Shown here in pieces: positions 1 to 5,833 of a stretch of 6,678 nucleotides of DNA. This DNA comes from Bacteroides sp. (GTDB lineage Bacteria > Bacteroidota > Bacteroidia > Bacteroidales > Muribaculaceae): the NCBI GenBank assembly GCA_014801605.1, contig JAAVDU010000058.1, forward strand, positions 1 to 6,678, read 5' to 3'. The position numbers were made by a program, and so were the translations under genes. The first letter of the stretch is position 1; every line of letters begins with the position of its first letter. The notes below the pieces were generated by a model. That model searched no databases, was not told where the DNA came from, and worked only from the letters and a program-made list of their open reading frames with translations.

Positions 1-1
1 A

Positions 2-733
2 ATGGGTCACTTGTTGGATACGAATATGGATTTCAACTCCCCCCTGATCAATGAAAGGGAGGTGAAAAAAGTGGGAGTAGTGGTCTATGGCACCGACGAC
101 GGCCTTTGCGGGGCCTATAACCTCAATATCTTCAAGAAATTTCTTGAGGAGAAGAGCCGGCTACGCGAAAAATATGGCAATGATGTGGAGATAACCGTCA
201 TGCCAGTAGGAAAGAAGCTTGCCAAAGCCTCTTTGAAATTAAAGGAACACAATCTGCGGACGCTTGTAGTGCCCGGCATCGACTCCAAGATGGAGGGTGG
301 CACGGTTGATTCCTTCACCAACTCACTAAGGAAAGATTTTGAGAACGGAGTGTTCGACGTTGTGGAGGTCGTATACATGAAGTATCTCTCGATGGGAAAG
401 CAGGTAGCTACCGTCGATCCACTCTATCCTGTCTCCCGCGAGGCACTCGAAGGGGAGGCAAAATCCACAGAAGACAACAAGATGTATATATTCGAGCCGG
501 ACGCCAACAGCATCTTTAACGAGGTGCTTCCGATGTTCGTGCTTTCCACCATGCAGGAGATAAATCTCGAGAACAAGGCATCGGAGCAGGCAGCGCGCGT
601 CATGGCGATGCAGGCGGCCAACGACAATGCGAAGAAACTTCTCGAGTCGCTTCAGCTTGAATATAACAAACTGCGCCAGCAGGGTATCACCACAGAGCTG
701 CTTGACATACTCGGCGGCCAGACGGGTAGATAA
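2..733 (+). CDS. atpG: ATP synthase F1 gamma subunit, 5'-truncated by the window edge
   Basis: Gamma is the central rotor shaft of the F1Fo ATP synthase; its rotation inside the alpha3beta3 head couples ion flow through Fo to ATP synthesis on the cytoplasmic side of the inner membrane. The visible 243 residues align without difficulty to the E. coli protein from about its residue 53: an opening MGHLL, then the Rossmann-like core with VGVVVYGTDDGLCGAYN (24-40; family motif D-x-GLCG-x-x-N). The C-terminal rotor helix runs from about 168 to 240, with ENKASEQAARVMAM (190-203) and the signature LQLEYNKLRQQGITTELLDI (217-236). Roughly 50 N-terminal residues, the other strand of the coiled-coil shaft, lie upstream, so the ATG at position 2 is an internal methionine rather than the start. 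The gene ends in TAA 34 bases before nuoI on the same strand. The rest of the atp operon presumably lies upstream, which I cannot see. Confidence 0.96.
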   Translation: MGHLLDTNMDFNSPLINEREVKKVGVVVYGTDDGLCGAYNLNIFKKFLEEKSRLREKYGNDVEITVMPVGKKLAKASLKLKEHNLRTLVVPGIDSKMEGGTVDSFTNSLRKDFENGVFDVVEVVYMKYLSMGKQVATVDPLYPVSREALEGEAKSTEDNKMYIFEPDANSIFNEVLPMFVLSTMQEINLENKASEQAARVMAMQAANDNAKKLLESLQLEYNKLRQQGITTELLDILGGQTGR

Positions 734-767
734 TTAAATTGGAAATAAGAAACAACAACATACATCA
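734..767 (+). other. Spacer and leader between atpG and nuoI
   Basis: These 34 bases are strongly A/T-rich and end in the A/C-rich run CAACAACATACATCA just before the nuoI ATG. No Shine-Dalgarno-like GGAGG is present at the usual distance, as is common in Bacteroidota, where A-rich leaders often support initiation. No hairpin followed by a T-run is visible, so nothing here suggests that transcription stops between atpG and nuoI. I also see no clear Bacteroidota-type -7/-33 promoter (TAnnTTTG with an upstream TTTG). Read-through from the atp genes is therefore the simplest model. Confidence 0.5.
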
Positions 768-1436
768 ATGAGTAGTATCAAGGAATATTTTTCGGAAGTC
801 GGCAAAGGCTTGAAAAGTCTGGTCGACGGTATGGCCGTGACAGGTAAGGAGCTTGTGACGCCCAAAATCACCGAGCAGTATCCGGAGAACCGAGGGTCGC
901 TCAAGATAGCCGACCGATTCAGGGCAGAGCTCACTCTGAAGTATGATGCACAGGGGCATCACAAGTGCATAGCCTGCGGCATCTGCCAGATGAACTGTCC
1001 GAACGGCACGATCGAGCTGACGACCAAGATGGTGGAACTTCCGGACGGCAAGAAGAAGCGTAAGCTTGACAAGTACATGTACGATCTTGGAAGCTGTACT
1101 TTCTGCATGCTCTGCGTCACAACATGTCCGCAGGATGCTCTTGAGTTCAGCAACGATTTCGAGCAGGCTACTTTCACACGCGACGCACTGATCAAGCAGC
1201 TCAACTATCGTCCGGAACCTGCTGACGATGCTCCGGCACCCGCGCCGAAACCTGCTATGGATCCGGAGAAACTTGCCAAGATCAAGGCAGAGGCTCTTGC
1301 CAAGGCTGCCAAGATCAAAGCAGAGAAAGAGGCGGCGGCCAAGGCAGCTGCCGAGGGTGGGGCAGCAGCTCCGAAACCTGAGGCACCGGCCGGCACTACA
1401 GAGGCACCGAAAGAGGATAATAAAGATAACAAATAA
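768..1436 (+). CDS. nuoI: NADH-quinone oxidoreductase subunit I (8Fe ferredoxin-like), with long C-terminal tail
   Basis: NuoI sits in the connecting part of complex I and carries clusters N6a and N6b, which pass electrons towards cluster N2 and quinone. The protein has 222 residues. Both [4Fe-4S] motifs are intact: CIACGICQMNCPNG (Cys67, 70, 73, 77) and CTFCMLCVTTCPQDAL (Cys110, 113, 116, 120). The stretch TEQYPENRGSLKIADRFR (35-52) is the family's N-terminal signature. The ferredoxin domain ends near residue 148. From about 150 to 222 follows a low-complexity tail rich in Ala, Lys, Pro and Glu, with an 11-residue repeat (AKIKAEALAKA then AKIKAEKEAAA) and a Pro/Ala segment on each side. Family members are usually about 150-180 residues, so this tail is extra. 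The gene ends in tandem TAATAA four bases before nuoJ. Identity is secure; the function of the tail is unknown. Confidence 0.96.
   Translation: MSSIKEYFSEVGKGLKSLVDGMAVTGKELVTPKITEQYPENRGSLKIADRFRAELTLKYDAQGHHKCIACGICQMNCPNGTIELTTKMVELPDGKKKRKLDKYMYDLGSCTFCMLCVTTCPQDALEFSNDFEQATFTRDALIKQLNYRPEPADDAPAPAPKPAMDPEKLAKIKAEALAKAAKIKAEKEAAAKAAAEGGAAAPKPEAPAGTTEAPKEDNKDNK
1275..1325 (+). repeat. Imperfect direct repeat inside the nuoI tail, 33-base period
   Basis: The 18-base unit GCCAAGATCAAGGCAGAG at 1275-1292 recurs at 1308-1325 with one mismatch (AAAG for AAGG). The 33-base spacing preserves the frame and encodes the 11-residue repeat AKIKAE-x5. A shorter flanking repeat, CCGAAACCTG, appears at 1245-1254 and 1371-1380, in the Pro/Ala segments either side of the Lys/Ala helix. 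The arrangement looks like in-frame expansion of a low-complexity tail by slippage or unequal exchange, not a mobile element or regulatory array. Confidence 0.75.
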
Positions 1437-1440
1437 TAAA

Positions 1441-1968
1441 ATGGATTCAGTAGGAAGTATTATCGTGTATTTCGTGGCAGCCATCGCCATTGTGGTATTT
1501 TCCATAAAGACGGTGACGACGCGCAAGATCCTGCGCTCCGCGACTTACCTTCTATTCGTGCTACTCAGCACCGCCGTGATCTATTTCCAATTGGGCTATC
1601 AGTTTCTTGGCGCAGTGCAGATCGCTGTGTATGCCGGCGGCATCATGGTGCTCTTCGTATTCGCCATCGTGCTGACCCACAAACCTAACGACCGCACCGG
1701 CGTGATCGACTCCCACAGACGCAAGATAGGGGGAGGCATCGCAGTGGCCGGGGGGATACTTCTTCTCCTCGCCATCTTCTACATGCCCCTTCTTCATGGC
1801 GCTTCACTCTCGGAGTGTATCGAAGCCGGGACCCCGATCACCATGCATGAGATAGGAGAGGCCTTCACTGGAAGCGACCGTTTCCAGTATCTTCTCCCCT
1901 TCGAGGCGATAAGCGTATTGCTGCTCGCATGTATAATCGGAGGCGTCACAATTGCCCGTAAAGAATGA
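1441..1968 (+). CDS. nuoJ: NADH-quinone oxidoreductase subunit J
   Basis: NuoJ is an integral membrane subunit near the quinone end of the complex I membrane arm; its third helix takes part in the conformational coupling of electron transfer to ion pumping. The 175-residue product has about five hydrophobic helices, near residues 5-22, 32-50, 53-78, 97-116 and 152-170. The family signature FLGAVQIAVYAGGIMVLFVF (55-74) matches the E. coli helix with the pi-bulge. The ending PFEAISVLLLACIIGGVTIA (153-172) is the usual last helix. The frame stays open upstream to about 1228, but that part overlaps nuoI in another frame and would add an arginine-rich segment foreign to the family. The ATG at 1441, four bases after the nuoI stop, is therefore the start. 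The 3' end overlaps nuoK by four bases (ATGA), suggesting translational coupling. Confidence 0.95.
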   Translation: MDSVGSIIVYFVAAIAIVVFSIKTVTTRKILRSATYLLFVLLSTAVIYFQLGYQFLGAVQIAVYAGGIMVLFVFAIVLTHKPNDRTGVIDSHRRKIGGGIAVAGGILLLLAIFYMPLLHGASLSECIEAGTPITMHEIGEAFTGSDRFQYLLPFEAISVLLLACIIGGVTIARKE

Positions 1969-2285
1969 TTGCTATGGATTTAAGTATGTTATGGTATCTT
2001 GTGCCCAGCGTCATAATGCTGACCTGCGGCGTGTACGGATTCATCACCCGTAAGAATCTTGTGGCTATCCTGATATCGCTGGAACTGATGCTGAACTCTG
2101 CGGACCTCAACTTCGTGGTGTTCAACCGCTATCTCTTCCCCGGCTCGATGGACGGCATGGTGTTCACCCTGTTTGCCATAGCGATAGCCGCTGCAGAGAC
2201 AGCGATCGCAATCGCTATCATCATCAATATCTACCGTTCGATCGGCAACACCGATATCACAGAAATAAATAAACTGAAATACTGA
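1965..2285 (+). CDS. nuoK: NADH-quinone oxidoreductase subunit K
   Basis: NuoK is a small three-helix membrane subunit, related to MrpC, that forms part of the central axis of charged residues in the complex I membrane arm. The product has 106 residues. The two buried glutamates known to matter in E. coli (E36 and E72) are present: E40 in ILISLELMLNSADLNF (35-50) and E78 in AIAIAAAETAIAIAI (71-85). Helices lie near 9-26, 32-54 and 66-89. NuoK is normally about 100 residues. I placed the start at the ATG that overlaps the nuoJ stop in ATGA. A second ATG at 1974 would give 103 residues (MDLSMLWYL...), is closer to the E. coli length, and cannot be excluded. The stop lies eight bases before nuoL. 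Confidence 0.94.
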   Translation: MIAMDLSMLWYLVPSVIMLTCGVYGFITRKNLVAILISLELMLNSADLNFVVFNRYLFPGSMDGMVFTLFAIAIAAAETAIAIAIIINIYRSIGNTDITEINKLKY

Positions 2286-2293
2286 ACTAAGAT

Positions 2294-4237
2294 ATGGACA
2301 TTACACTTCCAATTTTAATTTTGGCAATACCCATCACGATGTTCCTGATCTTAGGAATAGGGGGTGTCAAGATGCCGCGCAAGCTTGCGGGCATCCTGGG
2401 CATTCTCGGTCTGGGCACTACCGCAGTATGTGCCTACATCGTGGCCTTCACCTATTATTTCAGCGGCGATCCTTTGTTTATCATCGACGGAGTGCGCCAG
2501 CAGTATCAGGTGTTTGATGTCACCTGGCTTGCATTCACGCAGACACTCGTAGTGAACATCGGATTCCTTCTCGATCCGATTTCGGCCCTTATGCTTATTG
2601 TGATCACCACGATCTCTTTCATGGTGCATCTCTACAGCTGGGGCTATATGGAGCATGAGCCGGGCTTCCAGAGGTATTATGCCTTCCTGTCGCTCTTCAC
2701 ATTCTCTATGCTCGGTCTTGTGGTTGCCACCAACATTTTCCAGATGTATATCTTCTGGGAGCTTGTGGGTGTCTCCTCCTACCTGCTGATCGGCTTCTTC
2801 TACAAGCTTCCGTCGGCAGTGTCGGCTTCTAAGAAGGCATTTATCGTGACCCGTTTCGCCGACCTCGGATTCCTCATCGGTATCCTTATCCTTTCCTACT
2901 ACACCGATACCTTCAACTTCATCGCCATGACAAGCAATCCCGGCGGAGTGCTTCAGGAGTTCGGCGGGGCAACATTCATGGGTGCTTCGTTGCTCACATG
3001 GGCGATGGTGCTGATCTTCACCGGCGGTATGGGTAAATCGGCGATGCTCCCTCTCCACATCTGGCTCCCCGACGCTATGGAGGGTCCTACTCCCGTGTCG
3101 GCTCTTATCCACGCAGCGACAATGGTTGTGGCCGGTGTTTATCTCGTGGCCCGTCTTTTCCCTGTGTACTGTGTAGTTGATGCAGCACTCACATTTGTAT
3201 GCGTCGTGGGCGCGATCACAGCATTCTATGCAGCGGTTGTGGCTTGCGCACAAATCGATATCAAGCGTGTGCTCGCATTCTCGACCATCTCTCAGATCGC
3301 CTTCATGATGGTTTCTCTCGGATGTGCCTACGACCTTCCCGTAGAGGGTGTACACTATTCCGGCCTCGGATATATGGCCGGTATGTTCCACCTGTTCACT
3401 CATGCGATGTTCAAGGCGCTTCTCTTCCTTGGTGCCGGCTGTCTGATCCATGCCGTACATTCCAATGACTATACAGCGATGGGTGGTCTGCGCAAATACA
3501 TGCCTATCACTCACTGGACCTTCCTTATCGGCTGTCTCGCTATCGCCGGTATCTGGCCTTTCGCAGGCTTCTTCTCAAAAGATGAGATGCTCGCCGCTAT
3601 GTTCAGCCGCCACTTCTTCTGGGGCGCATGGATGACAATGGTAGCCGGTCTGACCGCCTTCTACATGTTCCGTCTTTACTTCCTCATCTTCTGGTGGGAG
3701 GAGAATCCCCACTACAAAGAGCACAAACCGCACGACGGTCCCTGGCAGATGTCGCTTCCGCTCATCATCCTCGGAGCCGTTTCAATCTGTGCCGGATGGG
3801 TACCTTTCGGTGAATTCGTCACCTGGAACGGCGTTCCCTATCATATCCACATCGAACTTCCTGTGGCAGCCACCAGCCTTATCGTAGCGATCGTTGCAAT
3901 TGCACTTGCAGCGAAGATGTATATGAAGAAGAACGAGCTTCCTACCAAGATGAAGAATATGTGGCCCACCCTCTGGGAGGCAGCCCACCGCAGATTCTAT
4001 TGGGACGAGATCTACATGTTCATCACCCACAAGATCATCTTCGGCATCATCTGCAAGAGCATCGCATGGTTTGACCGTCATGTAATCGACGCGACCATGG
4101 ACGCAATGGCCACAGTGACCCAGAAAGCATCGTATGCTATCCGCGGGATGCAGTCGGGTTCTATTCAGGCCTATGTGCTCTGGTATTTCTTCGGCGCAGT
4201 CATCCTGGCGGCCATCACATGGCTTTGCCTCATCTAA
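2294..4237 (+). CDS. nuoL: NADH-quinone oxidoreductase subunit L, distal antiporter-like ion pump
   Basis: NuoL is the distal antiporter-like subunit of complex I; it moves one ion per cycle and its long lateral helix runs along the membrane arm. The product has 647 residues against 613 in E. coli. The charged axis is complete: E156 in MYIFWELVGVSSYLLIGF (E. coli E144), D190 (D178), K248 in GGMGKSAMLPLHIWLPDAME (K229), H274 in ALIHAATMVVAGVYL (H254), H370 and K374 in HLFTHAMFKALLFLGAG, and K429 in GFFSKDEMLAAM (K399). Residue matches come from my own alignment to the remembered E. coli sequence. The C-terminal part (about 565-625, starting RRFYWDEIYMFI) fits the lateral helix, and a final membrane helix lies near 627-646. 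No frameshift or lost residue is evident, so this subunit should be pump-competent. Confidence 0.97.
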   Translation: MDITLPILILAIPITMFLILGIGGVKMPRKLAGILGILGLGTTAVCAYIVAFTYYFSGDPLFIIDGVRQQYQVFDVTWLAFTQTLVVNIGFLLDPISALMLIVITTISFMVHLYSWGYMEHEPGFQRYYAFLSLFTFSMLGLVVATNIFQMYIFWELVGVSSYLLIGFFYKLPSAVSASKKAFIVTRFADLGFLIGILILSYYTDTFNFIAMTSNPGGVLQEFGGATFMGASLLTWAMVLIFTGGMGKSAMLPLHIWLPDAMEGPTPVSALIHAATMVVAGVYLVARLFPVYCVVDAALTFVCVVGAITAFYAAVVACAQIDIKRVLAFSTISQIAFMMVSLGCAYDLPVEGVHYSGLGYMAGMFHLFTHAMFKALLFLGAGCLIHAVHSNDYTAMGGLRKYMPITHWTFLIGCLAIAGIWPFAGFFSKDEMLAAMFSRHFFWGAWMTMVAGLTAFYMFRLYFLIFWWEENPHYKEHKPHDGPWQMSLPLIILGAVSICAGWVPFGEFVTWNGVPYHIHIELPVAATSLIVAIVAIALAAKMYMKKNELPTKMKNMWPTLWEAAHRRFYWDEIYMFITHKIIFGIICKSIAWFDRHVIDATMDAMATVTQKASYAIRGMQSGSIQAYVLWYFFGAVILAAITWLCLI

Positions 4238-4279
4238 CATTCATACTTCTTACGCGTAACGCATAAAACGATTTAGATT
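4238..4279 (+). other. Spacer between nuoL and nuoM
   Basis: These 42 bases form the longest non-coding stretch in the window. They contain a perfect 10-base palindrome, TTACGCGTAA (4250-4259), then an A/T-rich leader ending ATTTAGATT before the nuoM ATG. The palindrome has no loop and no following T-run, so it does not look like a terminator, and no promoter motif is clear. Most likely this is a simple leader for nuoM. Confidence 0.4.
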
Positions 4280-5794
4280 ATGTTCAGTAATATATTAATC
4301 TGGTTTGTAGTGATCCCCGTCATCATGATGGCCGGATTGGGTTTGTGCCGCAACAGCAGTATGAATGCAATCCGCACGGTGATGGTGGCCTGCTCCACAG
4401 TGCTTCTCGCACTTTCCATATGGCTTTGCTGCGACTTCCTCAGCCTACGCGCTGCAGGAGTCGACGATGAAATGCTCTATACCGGCAGCTGGATGTGGTA
4501 TGCACCGCTCAACATCCATCTTGCAGTAGGTGTAGATGGCATCTCCGTACTTATGCTTCTTCTTTCGGCTGTGATTGTCTTCGCAGGTACATTCGCCTCA
4601 TGGAAGATCTCACCCCTTCCGAAAAACTTCTTCCTTTGGTTCGCTCTACTGAGCACCGGTGTGTTCGGCTTCTTTATCTCCATCGACATGTTCACCATGT
4701 TCATGTTCTATGAGGTGGCTCTTATCCCGATGTATCTCCTTATCGGAGTATGGGGCACAGGACGCAAGGAGTATTCGGCGATGAAGCTTACCCTTATGCT
4801 TATGGGAGGCTCAGCATTCCTCATGCTCGGCCTTATGGGTATCTACTGGCACAGCGCTCCCGAGGGACAGCCCTTGACATGGAATATCCTTGAGATAGCC
4901 AAGTCGGCACAGATCGCTCCGGAATGGCAGAGAATGCTCTTCTGCTTCACCTTCGTAGGTTTCGGCGTGCTCGGTGCAATGTTCCCCTTCCACACATGGA
5001 GTCCCGACGGTCACGCCTGCGCCCCGACAGCGGTGTCGATGCTTCACGCCGGTGTGCTTATGAAGCTCGGTGGCTACGGTTGCTTCCGCATCGCCATCTA
5101 TCTTCTTCCCCAGGCCGCGAATGAGCTTGCATGGATCTTCATCATCCTGACCGGTATCAGCATCGTCTACGGTGCGTTCTCGGCATGTGTGCAGACCGAC
5201 CTCAAGTATATCAACGCCTACTCTTCGGTGTCGCACTGCGGTATGGTGCTCTTTGCCATCCTCATGCTCAACACCACAGCAATGACAGGTGCTATCCTCC
5301 AGATGCTCTCACATGGTCTGATGACAGCCCTCTTCTTCGCCTTGATCGGTATGATCTACGGCAGAACCCATACCCGCGACATCCGTCAGATGGGTGGTCT
5401 TATGAAGATCATGCCCTATCTGGGTGTATGCTGGATGATCGCCGGTTTCGCATCGCTCGGTCTGCCGGGTCTTTCCGGATTCGTAGCCGAGATGACCATC
5501 TTCTTCGGAGCGTTCCAGGATGCCGACACCTTCCACCGCATCTTCGTGATAGCAGCCACCTGTTCAATCGTGATCACCGCCGTGTATATCCTCCGTGTTG
5601 TCGGGAAGCTTCTTCTCGGTCCTGTACAGGATAAGCATCACCTCGAACTTACCGACGCAGGTTGGTTTGAGCGTGTGGCCACCGTCACACTGATAGTGTG
5701 TATCGCAGGTATCGGTTGCTTCCCCAACTGGATCAACGAGACCATCAGGTTCAGCTTCAAGCCCATTATCGCGGCTATCCAGAATGCGATATAA
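4280..5794 (+). CDS. nuoM: NADH-quinone oxidoreductase subunit M, antiporter-like, lacking the canonical TM8 lysine
   Basis: NuoM is the middle antiporter-like subunit of the complex I membrane arm. The product has 504 residues, close to 509 in E. coli, with about 14 hydrophobic helices. The TM5 glutamate is kept (E145 in MFMFYEVALIPMYLLIG, E. coli E144), as are K262 (K265) in AGVLMKLGGYG and E404 (E407) in GLSGFVAEMTIFFG. The conserved TDLKYINAYSSVSHCG (306-321) and HTRDIRQMGGLMK (364-376) also match. Odd point: the ungapped match of FGVLGAMFPFHTWSPDGH (228-245) to the E. coli segment FAVKMPVVPLHGWLPDAH puts Leu231 at the essential pumping lysine K234, and no lysine occurs elsewhere in that helix. 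His256 in SMLHAGV sits where NuoL has its functional histidine. The gene is otherwise intact and looks functional. It could be a distinct NuoM clade rather than a defective copy. Confidence 0.95.
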   Translation: MFSNILIWFVVIPVIMMAGLGLCRNSSMNAIRTVMVACSTVLLALSIWLCCDFLSLRAAGVDDEMLYTGSWMWYAPLNIHLAVGVDGISVLMLLLSAVIVFAGTFASWKISPLPKNFFLWFALLSTGVFGFFISIDMFTMFMFYEVALIPMYLLIGVWGTGRKEYSAMKLTLMLMGGSAFLMLGLMGIYWHSAPEGQPLTWNILEIAKSAQIAPEWQRMLFCFTFVGFGVLGAMFPFHTWSPDGHACAPTAVSMLHAGVLMKLGGYGCFRIAIYLLPQAANELAWIFIILTGISIVYGAFSACVQTDLKYINAYSSVSHCGMVLFAILMLNTTAMTGAILQMLSHGLMTALFFALIGMIYGRTHTRDIRQMGGLMKIMPYLGVCWMIAGFASLGLPGLSGFVAEMTIFFGAFQDADTFHRIFVIAATCSIVITAVYILRVVGKLLLGPVQDKHHLELTDAGWFERVATVTLIVCIAGIGCFPNWINETIRFSFKPIIAAIQNAI

Positions 5795-5833
5795 TGAATT
5801 GTATTGAATAAAAAATAATTAAGAATTTCAACA
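5795..5833 (+). other. A/T-rich spacer between nuoM and nuoN
   Basis: These 39 bases are almost entirely A and T, with AATAAAAAATAATTAAGAAT in the middle and TTTCAACA directly before the nuoN ATG. There is no G/C stem, so this is not an intrinsic terminator. It resembles the A-rich, Shine-Dalgarno-free leaders before nuoI and nuoJ and probably serves to start nuoN translation on the common transcript. Confidence 0.45.

Noticed and set aside
2..4. ATG at position 2 as the start of atpG
   Set aside because: It aligns with about residue 53 of the E. coli gamma subunit. The N-terminal rotor helix is missing, so this is an internal methionine at the window edge.
1228..1440. Upstream extension of nuoJ with an N-terminal arginine-rich region
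   Set aside because: It overlaps the nuoI tail in another frame, and the added residues do not resemble NuoJ. The ATG at 1441 gives a normal-length protein.
765..1526. Open frame of 253 codons on the minus strand across nuoI and the start of nuoJ
   Set aside because: Its Arg/Leu/Cys-rich product has no family resemblance, and it lies opposite two conserved genes. It is best read as a shadow of nuoI codon bias.
2351..3514. Long open frame (387 codons) on the minus strand opposite nuoL
   Set aside because: Its translation is rich in His, Glu, Arg and Cys with no recognisable domain or membrane segment, as expected from the complement of a hydrophobic gene. The + strand frame is an unmistakable NuoL.
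4250..4259. Palindrome TTACGCGTAA in the nuoL-nuoM spacer
   Set aside because: It has no loop to form an RNA hairpin, no T-run after it, and no second copy I could find. A 10-base palindrome is weak evidence for an operator.
4811..5236. Minus-strand open frame opposite nuoM
   Set aside because: Polar, His/Glu/Arg-rich translation with no known domain, opposite a strongly conserved nuoM segment; treated as a shadow.
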